Part shown: positions 33,368-44,300 of the stretch, one piece after another
How the letters are laid out: every line of letters starts with the position of its first letter
Numbering within the stretch: position 1 is the first letter of the stretch
Assembly: GCA_027382625.1 (NCBI GenBank)
Contig: JAJKFJ010021287.1
Location: 1 to 64,000, forward strand
Origin: Tetmemena sp. SeJ-2015
Lineage: Eukaryota > Ciliophora > Spirotrichea > Sporadotrichida > Oxytrichidae
DNA: 64,000 bases
Reading direction: 5' to 3'
Position numbers and translations under genes: made by a program
The notes under the pieces: model-generated
Seen by the model: the letters and a program-made list of their open reading frames with translations, nothing else
Told to the model about the DNA's origin: nothing
Databases searched by the model: none

Positions 33368-36300
33368 ATGAGTCTTTACAAAGCACCTGAAACAACTTAG
33401 TTTTTCAAATCTCTGTCCTCAAAAGATCAAACAGCCAATCCTTAATTAAAGCCATCTAGAGTTGCCAGAATATTTTCTAAGAAGCATGATCTACTAAGTC
33501 TTCAAGATGTAGTTAGCTTCCATCAACAAAGAAATGCAAGCAACTTTGAAATACCATTTTATATTTTAATATCCTTAATGTTTTTGTCTTGATTTTTATT
33601 TAAATGTATAAAAATCACAAAGTTTATAAACAATTATCAAATGATATAAAATAACTATAACTTTCTGATCATAACTTTAATAACTAGAATTACAAAAAGC
33701 ACTTTTAATAATTCAAATTTTTTGCCAGTCATTTAATTAAAAAAGATAAGTTTATTCTTGCAACATTTTGAAATAGAGGAACATGGAAAATAAAACAATC
33801 TTTCTATGAATGAAAAAATAAGACTGAAAGATAATCTAGGGTAAATTAGTTTCTAAAATCCTTAAATATTCTTATCAAATTCAAGTTTAAGTCTATTATT
33901 TATATTGATTTTAGGAGTACTATGAAGATGACAAGGCTTTAAAGTGAGTTGAGGAATCAGAAACTTTAATATATCTAAGAATTTAAAAGAAAATAATTTA
34001 GAAATACATGCTCATTCTTGTTAAAAATTATATGAATTCTAGTTTGTTTAGATTATTTTCGTTAATTATTTTGAAAAAATGTCAGCCGCTGGTGTCACCC
34101 ATTCCATCTCTAAAAAAAAAACGCAATTTTACAGAGTTGGCACGGGAGGTCGACCCAGCCAGTCCGGCCACCACGCCATCAGCCGCCACACCTGCACTCA
34201 GCCAGCCACTGAGGCCGACCTCCACCACGCCGACGGGGGAGCTGTCGCTCCGAACTCCCTCGACCATCTTTAGCTCTCACCCTCGGCAAGTCCGAGAGAC
34301 CTCACCAAAGGTCTGTGAGAGGGTCGAGCCGTCGGCGTGGTGGAGGTCGGCCTCAGTGGCTGGCTGAGTGCAGGTGTGGCGGCTGATGGCGTGGTGGCCG
34401 GACTGGCTGGGTCGACCTCCCGTGCCAACTCTGTAAAATTGCGTTTTTTTTTTAGAGATGGAATGGGTGACACCAGCGGCTGACATTTTTTCAAAATAAT
34501 TAACGAAAATAATCTAAACAAACTAGAATTCATATAATTTTTAACAAGAATGAGCATGTATTTCTAAATTATTTTCTTTTAAATTCTTAGGGGTATTAGA
34601 GCATGACTGCTGAAAATGACAGTCCTAATAAGAATAAAGAACAGAGTTAGATGTAAAAAGATCTGAGCAGCATCCTCATTTAAGATGTATCTGCTTTTAT
34701 TAAAAAGAACAAGTTAAGCACAGTAGAGATGCAATGTCTCAAAGTCAGAGAGTTATTAGGAATGCAGAGAAAAGAGCAACTCATGCAGCATAAATCAGTT
34801 GTTGCTGTTAATAATGAAGGACTGAGTCCTATTCATGAAAAGAAATAGCAGTCTAAACTTATATTAGATGTTAGGAAAAGTCGGGAACTAGAACATCATA
34901 ACACCATTTACTCTAGAGAGGAAAGCCAAAATATATTTTTAAGTCTTAAGAATAATGAATTACAGAATCAAGAAGCGAGCATTTCGCAATCAAGTTTCAA
35001 AGTTAAAAAAGAGGAGCCTCAGTTAAAGCAAATTAAGGAAACTAGAAATATCAGAAAGAAGAGAGAGGATTTCACATTTTAGTTTGTTTCAAGGGATAAG
35101 AGATAAAACATACTCTCACCTCCCAAAAATATTCCATCTCCAGGTCAGTATCTAATAAGCTTTTAAGGTGTCGAGCCCCACAAGGCATCGATTAGATTCG
35201 GCAATAGGATAATAAATTCTAGGAAAGAAGTAGCAAAAGTGGACTTGGACATGGGAGAGACAAGGTTTAATTATAGAAGACCTGAGTCTCTATTATGGGT
35301 TGTAGAAAATGAAAAGGATAAGCAAAAAGAGTGCTTAGGCACCTATTAAGAATTATTTTTAATGTGAAAGTCCTGCCAATAATAAGCGAGGCATGTGTAA
35401 GAAATGCGCCACAAGGCTCAATCCTATTTTATAATCAAAGAACAATATCTAAAATGTCTCGCTTATTAAGGTTCAAGCATCCGACTCTTAAAGCTAGGTG
35501 CTTGATTTAGATCCCTCTCCTACTCATCAAAGATCTTAATCTGTAGCTTTAAACTTAGCTTAATCAATGTTTAATTGAAATTTACTTAGTGAGTAGTCAG
35601 ACTCCATAGAGGAGAAGAGGCCTTAACTTTGATAATTAGCTTCCAAGAAAAGACATTACAGAAGGTTAGTTAAATCCTCATGAATCAAGATTTACCTCAG
35701 AAGCGAGCTAGCTCCCATAAATTCATTCAAAGTCACATCAGTAAGTAATTTATTTGATTAAGCTCTATAGTACTCAAAAGATAGCCTTCGACAAATATTC
35801 CATAAGGAATACAAGCTTTTAGTTGGAGAGCAACTTCACAGGTTTGTTGCACTATTAACTTATTTTATTCTAACCTGAGATTCCTACATACTATCCCAAG
35901 GGACGCAAATACAAGTAGAGGTCCCCACCATAAGGAAACGATAGTATCACTAAAAAGCTTAATGATTTTGTGCTTCCCAATGAATTTAAGTCCCGTAAAC
36001 CTTAAAGAATCGAGAGACTATCTCAATAATCACCCTAATCAAGCAATAAGAACTAGATACCTTATTTAATAAATGATAAGCAGGAATCTTATGAAGAAAG
36101 AATCCATAATGATGGCTTTAAGTCTATTTTCAAAGCTAAACGTAAGAGTTTAATGTTTTCTTTAGATCTATTTTAGGAAAATCTTTGGATTAGAGATTGA
36201 ATTCTACGGGGGGGGCCTTTCCTCGTCATCCACTTTTTTCGATGAAAATATGAAAAATCATGATCTAGCCTAAAATTTATCAAAAATATAAATTTTTAAT

Positions 36301-36975
36301 CCAAATTCAATTTCAAAGGGTCTATCCAGGCCATATTCTTTATTTTAGTAATTTAAAAAGATCATTGAAAGAATATTTATTTTGGAGAAAAAATTAAACT
36401 GCAAAAGAATTGTTATATTAATAAAAAAATAGGATGAATTTTATAAATTTAAGATTCATATTTAAGAAGCTCAGAGATCTCTAAATTAATATATCAGACT
36501 CTTAGAATATTCTTTATGCTTAAAGCACCAATAAACTATAAGCTAATCTTTATGTAAATCTAAAAAATTTAATCACAACAATTTTTCAATTTATTCTAAA
36601 ATTATAATATAAAATATAGCTAGTTTTCAATAAAATCTTAGGATAAAATCAAGAAACTTATTTTGGGAAAAAATTTATGCTACTTTTCTATAATATAGAA
36701 TATGGCCAGAATAGACCCTTTGAATTTGAATTTGGATTAAAAAATTGTGTTTTTAACTGATTTTAGGCTAGATCATGATTTTTCATATTTTCATGAAAAA
36801 AGTGGATGACGAGGAAAGGCCCCCCTCCAATTCTACTACAAATTTTACAAAGACTAGATAATCGGCTATAAGAGGTAGAAATGCATAAATCTAGCAGCAA
36901 AGTTTTTCATTCAAGCTTGTTGGCGCATAAAATAAGTCCCATGCTTTTGAAATATCAACTCCTATCTTCACCTGA
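33368..36975 (+). CDS. Disordered protein with SHIPPO-like Pro-Gly-Gln-Tyr motif
   Basis: ATG 33368 (MSLYKAPETTQFFKSLSSKD) leads through at least six short introns to TGA 36975. The main exon (34600-35360) is Lys/Glu/Gln/Ser-rich and contains SPPKNIPSPGQYLISF, which resembles the STPGP/PGPGxY repeat of SHIPPO/ODF3-type microtubule inner proteins. Later come a CxxC pair (GMCKKC) and a basic Ser/Pro/Arg region (KYKQRSPPQGN). The intron from about 33939 to 34604 holds the 616-bp palindrome. A MITE interrupts the last exon at 36208-36828, and removing it with one 8-bp repeat continues the frame (LNSTTNFTKT, ending SHAFEISTPIFT). An axonemal role is an inference from the motif alone. Confidence 0.55.
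33975..34590. repeat. 616-bp palindrome with GC-rich arms inside an intron
   Basis: Two arms of about 263 bp, 33975-34237 and 34328-34590, are essentially exact reverse complements around a loop of about 90 bp. The outer 160 bp of each arm are AT-rich like the surrounding DNA, and the inner roughly 100 bp (34138-34237 and mirror) are strikingly GC-rich, with gtcgacc, ggccacca and cgccgacgg words. The loop contains a further weak inverted match (ccctcgac / gtcgagg). It lies between a gtgagt donor near 33939 and a splice acceptor just after 34590. No target duplication was found. Possible explanations are a foldback element, an inverted chimera made during amplification or assembly, or a foreign insert. 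Confidence 0.85.
36208..36828. mobile_element. MITE 1, 8-bp direct repeats, inside an exon
   Basis: A 621-bp element with terminal inverted repeats of about 145 bp. Both ends read inward as a G-run then gcctttcctcgtcatccact, followed by gatctagcctaaaat. It is flanked by a perfect 8-bp direct repeat, aattctac, at 36200-36207 and 36829-36836. No transposase frame is visible in the AT-rich middle. 8-bp duplications occur in hAT, P and Merlin-type superfamilies; the G-run terminus does not identify one. Removing the element and one repeat copy keeps the host frame open. Confidence 0.9.
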
Positions 36976-37155
36976 TCCCAAAATTCAAAATACTTGAGAA
37001 GCATTGCTAAGGTGCAAATTAATTTACTTAATCATCAAATTTAGTTAAAATTATTTTAAGACTTTAATACTCTTAAAGGATTATATAGCTTTAACTATTT
37101 AGAAATAAGTTATTAAAAAGATTATGTTCTAAGATCTCTCTTAATGTTTATCTTG

Positions 37156-37359
37156 TCAGTGGTATTCTGAAAGTTCCTTCAAAAGTGCATCCACTCTTCT
37201 ATTCTGATCTTTGCAATGCTCTTATACGTTACTGTAGTCTGGGTCATTTTGAAGATATTTCTCAAGAACTGCTCCCACACATATATGATGCTACTTGCTC
37301 GCTCTCAGTAATCTTCTCTCTAAGTCTATAGTCTTGCTTTGGTATTCCTCAGCGTTCAT
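37156..37359 (-). CDS. Small helical protein (67 aa)
   Basis: ATG 37359 to TGA 37156 encodes MNAEEYQSKTIDLERRLLRA, then SKQHHICVGAVLEKYLQNDP and a charged end (RRVDALLKELSEYH). Two UAR glutamines occur. An ATG at 37410 in the same frame would add 17 residues, so the start is uncertain. It is divergent from DYNLT2B, with only about 80-130 bp between starts, suggesting shared regulation and possibly a related (dynein or ciliary) role. Family not recognised. Confidence 0.5.
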
Positions 37360-37489
37360 TTTAGTAGTTGTATTTGAGATTATTAAATTGTTATAACTTT
37401 TTGCAACCATGGCATTATGTGAAGGAATGGGTGTTGAGAAAGTAATAAATAAATTAAATAAAATATTAGTTAGTTTAAAGAGAGTTGCA

Positions 37490-37952
37490 ATGGAGTTTGG
37501 ACACAAGCCAGCATTTGAAAACACCTACAGACTTGAACCCAGAGAACACGAAAGGTAAGTTTCATTGGAAGGAATTAAACGAGTCTTATCAGTAGATTCA
37601 ATAAGAGGGCACTTATTTATGACAATGAAAATATAGGTTCTATCCCTCAAAGGTCAGAACTTTGATCGAGGAGGTAGTGTTGAGAAATTTGAAAGACAGA
37701 GACTACGATCACGCAACCGCCAAAAGCATGGCTGAGTCAATCGCTGATCAAATTAAGATGCAGGTCAAGGCACTTAACATCCCTTCTTACAAAATAGTTG
37801 TACAGACTGTAATCGGAGAGATCACTGGCTAAGGTGTGAGAGTAGCTTCTAAGTGCCTGTGGGACGATAACAATGATAACTTTGCCTCTTTCACTTATTA
37901 GAATAACTCCCTGTTTTGCACCGGAATAGTCTTCGGAGTTTACTATGAATGA
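37490..37952 (+). CDS. DYNLT2B: Tctex1-family dynein light chain, DYNLT2B-like
   Basis: Two exons joined over an 82-nt intron at 37555-37636 (gtaagt to atatag) encode about 127 residues, the usual length. After the N-terminus (MEFGHKPAFENTYRLEPRE) comes the full Tctex1 domain: FYPSKVRTLIEEVVLRNLKD, ADQIKMQVKALNIPSYKIVV, QTVIGEITGQGVRVASKCLW, and the C-terminal NNSLFCTGIVFGVYYE. The IGE-GQGVR and SLFC-VFGVY motifs match TCTEX1D2/DYNLT2B, a light chain of the retrograde intraflagellar transport dynein-2 complex. The start was chosen because it gives the expected length and no upstream in-frame exon is evident. Confidence 0.9.
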
Positions 37953-38316
37953 GCAGCACTCCAAATTAGGAGCTTATAATGTGGGCGTCAGTATCTAAAA
38001 TGCGGATGAAAGAGAAAGGAAAGTTCGAACACAATGATATCATAAGATAGCTATTTAATCTATTTATATAGGAGTTTCGATTTTAACAGAGAGAATTATC
38101 ACAACTATGTAACGATTTTCGTACCTTAGATATATGCTTTCCTAAATTCTTCAAATTCAAATGCTTATTCTGTACATATCAAAGATTATCTTCTTGTATT
38201 CTATTGGAATTTCATTATATAGGAATAAGTAAATGGAAAAAAAGAGAGCTAAAATTAACTATTAGAAAATTATCTTTTGTTAAACTTAATTTGAAGAGAT
38301 TTCTGAATCATTCAAT
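37953..38316. other. Spacer between convergent DYNLT2B and UBR4 genes
   Basis: About 360 bp of AT-rich sequence between two stop codons. It must hold both 3' ends. No further gene is seen. Confidence 0.5.
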
Positions 38317-41300
38317 TCAGAAATTTGACATCACATATTACTCAACACTGCCATATTCTCTTACTAGCTCATCTCTGAGTCCAAGCTCCTCCAAAAACTC
38401 TTCTACACTACTGAGTTTGACCAAGCGATCTTTGTAATTCTTGAAGACTTCATCACATTCAGAGATCACTTGCTTCAAATTTCCCTTGCTAAGGAGTTCA
38501 TTATTGAGCTTTTCAAGATACTTATCTTGAGGAATAATTTAGTCCAAAGAGCTTGAAATACTTAATTTCTCTTTATCCCATCTCTACTTTATTAAATCTA
38601 TCAGTCGAAGATGTATCAATAGGGGCCTCAATCTCACAAGAGATCTTTAAACAACCTCTATTTTGTTATCACTTGACAAGCGACGTCTGCGTGGCTATTC
38701 TGAGGGATCTGTCATCACTATATCTGCTCCATCAGACAACTTGGAAATAGTGAGGACTTTCTATCCGCTAGCATAATCAGTCTACTGTCCAGTTGACTTT
38801 ATTATCTGAGTAACACCTTTGTCATCTTTCATACTAGATACGATACTCAAGATTAGAGTCAAGAACTTTCTCTTGTGGTGACCTTCCCAGATTGAATTTT
38901 GACTGAAAACGAGAGCTAGAGTTAGCATGTATGCGATCTAATCTAATTTGAGCTGATTAGCCTGGCTGAGTTCTGCAATACTTTTATCCTCCTCATTTTC
39001 ATCGTCATTCTATGTGCCTTCATCTTACTCAGATGGCTCAAACTTTTCTTCTTCCTCATAATCTTCTTCCATCTTTTTCTCTTCTTCAAGTCTATCCAAG
39101 AAATCGTTGCTTTGCTACTTGTCATTGGCTTGCTCTAAAAACTCAATCAAGGTCTTTTCTTGCTTAAAGCTAGTATTGTACTAAATCTTGCTGTTTTAAG
39201 CATCAATAGTGAGAGCAGAACTTTAGTTATGAGCCTTAGTTGTTTTTAGTATAAAGTAAGTCATCTGCAAAAGGAAAGGCAAGAGATGCATATTGTGCTC
39301 TGGACCTCCTCCTTAAGAGTCCCTGGAGAAAGACTCTTCGTATGATAGTCTTTTCATTAGGACTTTCATATCATGCAGACACACTTTAGTCTTATCTGAG
39401 TCGCAACTACCTATCGTTTTTTGCTAGATTAGGAAGTATTTTTCGATCATTTGATAGTAGGCATCATCAGGCAGATTACCACCCTTTAGAGGGTAAAGGT
39501 TATTAAATGATAATTAAGAATATTGCATTTAGTATGGTCATTTCTAATGACAGCGCCTTCCCATTCCTTTTTCGGTTGCTTCAATGATTGATCTGCTCTT
39601 CTAGCGTTATCATGGCAAAGGAAATGAATATAGTTTGAATGAGTCACAGTGATGTAGCCATTTGAGTTAACGAATTATGTATGGCCTGATTTTGATCCAC
39701 TTAGCTAAATTTCTGTAATCTTTGCTTTCTTTGAGAACACATACATTCCAAGAATTTCAGTCGGTTTCTTTGTATACCCCTCTGAACATACAATACACTT
39801 AGGTCCTTATTCTTCCATATCCATTAAAGAAACATTTTCAACTTGCTTAATGAACTTATTTGCATTTTTCTTGTTCTGCATTTACCTCATTATTTCTTCC
39901 TTCTTTCGTTGAGCCAATTTCTTCTTTTCCTCTTATTGACTGTTAATTAGTCCCTTTAGTTTTTGACATACTATCTGATCGGTTTAGATATTTACGTTTG
40001 TCAAAGTTTGCACTATATCTTGAGCTAAAATGATAAATATCTTCTCCTTATTATGCTTAGCTTAAGTTAAGTTGTAAAGGATTTCAATCATTTGACAGCC
40101 ATCTTCATTCATTATACTCTAAGACAGAGGATGATTTTTAAATAGCCCATGAATGAATTTCAATAAGTACTGGATAGTCAGCTTATTCACGATCAAGCTG
40201 TCCTCATTTTGGTAATTTACCAAGAGGTTATTCTATAAATCACCTAAAAGTGCTCTAAGCATTCCTTAGTTGTTGCATTGAACGAAAGAATCCTTCAGGA
40301 AATTCTTCTGAGATGGACAATTTTCTAAGATTTCAATAGATCTCTCAATGTTAAATTGAATGTTGAGCTTTTCAGAGAACTTTAACTTAATGTCCTTGCG
40401 ATCTATATTTTTCAAATTCTCAAGTGAAGAATTGAGATAGTCAACAATTTTTCTCACTGCAAGTTCATCATTATCTGGTATCAAGAATGGCAAAATCTTA
40501 GAAACAGCTCTAATCTTTTAAGATGTTCTCTCGATTGATACACCATTCTCCATCATTTCAGCGCAGGCATTATTCATGATATCCATAAAGATTTAGACAT
40601 GGTTTGTAGACTCTCCTTCTTCTTAGCGAGTATCGATATCCATACTCTGCTGCTCTGATTCTCTATCAGATGCAATTTAATTGTTTTCTTGCATGTAAGT
40701 CAGTTCATTTACCATCTATTCTAAGATGTTTAGAACGAAATCAAAAAGTGTCAGACCCTTAGATCCCTCAACCTGTCCTATTACACCAACTGATTCAAAT
40801 AGTCTTCTTGAAAGAAGTGAGACAGTTCTACTGTATTTAAGAATTTCTTGCCTATTTTACTTCATTTTTATGACACTTTGAATTAGCTTGAATAGCCATT
40901 CTGCTAGATATCGATTCTTTTGCATACTTTACATATTCTAGCAAATATCAAGGAGAACTTTAATTCCTGTGGTGTTTGAGTCTTTACTTCTCCTGCTTTC
41001 GAACGGCTTCAATAGACAAAGAGTGACACCATATTTCTTCTCTATCATTTATGGATTATTTTCAGCTTCATCTCCATCAGCAAGATTTTCAACTCTATCT
41101 TCAGTGGCTTCGCCATCGATACCCATCAGTCTAAATGTAACATTCATTGGTTGAAGGCTTTATTTAGGAGCTTCCTCGATAGGGGGAATATCGTAAAGTT
41201 CAGGATCTCTCTGCTTGCATAAAGCTGGCCAAAAGACTTATTCATATACTTGCACAATGGACAAATCTGTACTCACTATTTTACCTGCGACTAGAAGTTC

Positions 41301-44300
41301 TACAAGCTCAGGTTCTGCTAATTCCATTTCTTTGCAGATTTTCAATCTTACATCAGCCATAGTTTTACCAAGAGAGGAGCTAGGGTAAGGATTCTTAGCC
41401 ATATTACCTCTGAAGTAAAATTCTTATGTTTGAGCCTTATGGAGATTTAATTAGTACTCAGGGATAGGCTTGATAGGATTTATAACTTTGCAAATCTCTT
41501 CTAGTAGGAATCTAATTTCAGTCATATCGCATTAGCCGCTCTCAATGATTTTGAAGCACTCTAAAATGAAGTTTTCCTTATCTTGCTCTTTCTCAGAATG
41601 CAATTGCTTGAACATTTTCTCAAGCTCAATCTCACTGTCTTAGATAAGCTTGTTTCGGGAAAGATTCAACTTTCTAATCTTAAGATAGCTCTTTATAACA
41701 AGGTTAACATTAGACTGTATTTTGTTAGTCAAAAAGGTGGATCCTTTAATCATTGAGGATACTTGAGTAACAAGACGAGATAAAACTTAGGCAGTTGAAA
41801 TTTAAGGCATGAGACCATCTACTCCAATAAGTTATCTTTCATTTTCTTGGATAACTAAATTTGAAAGCTCTTTTTCGATTGCTATGAACAAAACTTCAAA
41901 TGCTCTTAGATACACAGGCTGCTTCTGAATCAAATCTGAGGTTACTTTATCTTTTAAGAGTAATGAGAGCACATCAAAGTAGTGAGAGCTTTCGTTTTAA
42001 TAAAGGGTAATATCTTCGATAGAGTTCAAGAAATTTTCAAGAAGATGATGCTTAACGTCTGGCAAGTTGTTGATAACTAATGTTATGATTTCTTTTGCAA
42101 CTTCCCTTACAGATATCGATGTTATCATAGTTAGACATTGAAGAATAATATTTGAATCACCCTTTTGCTTAAGGATGTTTTCAAAATATGCAAGCTTTTC
42201 TTTAGTTTACTCTGGCTTTAAATTTCCAATAGGTTTCAATACTGATAAAAATTGGGCGACTACTTCATCAGCTATTGCTGAATTAGATTTACCATCTTTG
42301 ACAGCTTGGTACAAGATCTCATCAAAGCCTTTCTTTATAATTTCTTCCAGATTTTACAGATTATTTTCCTTCAAGTGTTAATGATGCTACATGAGAGCAA
42401 TCATCATTTGAGACTAACTCTAAATGTTCTATGAAAGCATGAATGAAGGTATGGTTTTGCTTTTGATTTCTAAGTCACTCTTAACCTTATTAATCAATGC
42501 TTTTACCACATTCTAAAATTTTATAAAATAGCCTATATAATGGAAATTTACCTAGAGAAAGAAGCAGATCTTAATATTTTTTAGCATTTCAAAGAAGCTT
42601 GAGTGAAATAAAAGATGCTAATATTTCCTTTAAAGTTTTATATCTTCTTTATGATAGTAAAATTATGAGGCTATTTATAAAGTTCTGAAAAAGTCAATTT
42701 TATACTTATAAATCAAGTTCTAAAGTATTATTTTTTATACAATTTTAAATTAATTAAGAAGAAAGGAGGTATATTTTTTAACTCCTCTCTATATGCAGCT
42801 TTGTTTAAACTTTAGATTCTCTTCTATTAGAGGGTTCCATTTACAATTTTAAAAGAAGAATGTCTTAATTATTTTACTAAAAAATACTTTAAATTAAAAT
42901 TAAAGCATAATATTCTCGTCACAATTAGCAATTTCGCATATAGCTATTTTTGCAGGGACTTATAAGGACAGCCTATGAGAATTTAAGTTCTCTGAATAAA
43001 GAAGGTGAATTAATCCATTTTCCTTGTATAAATCTTTCAAGTTAGAGGCAGTAGCTTTCAGTAACTATAGATAGCCTCTCAAATTAAAAAAAAGAAAATT
43101 TTCCTGAATACAAGAAAAGCATGACAAGCTTTATTCACTGGTGTTAGCTTCGTTATTTCCAATTGAGTTGTTAAATTCATTTGCTATACTTTCTTCATCA
43201 ATAACCTAGTTTCCATTTTGGAAAATTTCAATTTCATTTTTCAGAATCTTGATCATGTTTAATTGTCTCATCATCTATTGATAAAAGTTTGCACATATTT
43301 CACCGTAAAGCTCTATTGCGTCTGAATAAGATGCTTGCTCACCCCCTGAGTTAGAGCTTTTGATTGCTTGTTCAATTTTATCTCTTTAGGCCATCAATTT
43401 CTGATAATTGGCCTATGCATCTCTCAGATAACTTTCAATTTGCTATTGAGCAAGATTCTTTTAGTCATCATTCTCAATTTTCTCAGCGGCAAAACCAGCT
43501 TTAGCTACAATTGAGAACTCAAATTTAGCGAACCTAGAGAAGCCACACTCATTACACAAGTAAGCATCTGGTTTCTCGTATTAATATTTCTGCAATATGC
43601 ACATTACATGCGTTTTCTCCACATTAGTTGCAAATACCATGCTTGCCCTAAACAGGCTTACCGCATCTTGGACAGTTCATATTCTGATTATCCTAGATGA
43701 GTAGCGATGATAGAGAATCTGAGTTTTCTTTTTAGTTTGCAGCAGATGTAAAACCAATCTTGTTCTTAATATCTATTGGCAAAGTCTGCAAAACTGTATC
43801 AAGGCCAGTTGCTGTAAGAATATTAGGATTATGCATATTTGGAGCGTCTTCAACAACATTCTTTTCTTTTCCAGTCAAAGGCTTGGAGAGGATTTGAGTT
43901 TACAGCTCTATGAGAATATTGGTTGCGTTGATTGGAAGAGGGAAATCAACAGTAACGTTTCTTTGGCCTATTTTTGCCTCTACCGTTGAAACTTTACGCC
44001 AATGACTCCAGTTGTTTCTCATATCTGCCAGATCTATTCCTTGCTTGTTGTTGACGTAGACACTGAGAGACTTCAAAACCTTTTAGCCTTTCATTTCATG
44101 GATACTCATTTAGAGCTACCTAATCGTATAAGTAGCATTCAACTTGTAGATATGAGTGGAGTCAGTGAACTTGGCCTCAGTCTTTAAATCATTTATTCTC
44201 AGTATCTGAGATGGTAAGCTCTTAAGAGAATAACACTTGCTACAAACCTCCGATTCTAAAATGTAGGGGTTTGTAATCTTCTTGTATTTCTAATTTCCTG

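Noticed and set aside
34008..34557. Matching ORFs on both strands beginning MLILVKNYMNSS
   Set aside because: They are the two arms of the palindrome read in opposite directions, with no domain and a sharp composition change in the middle.
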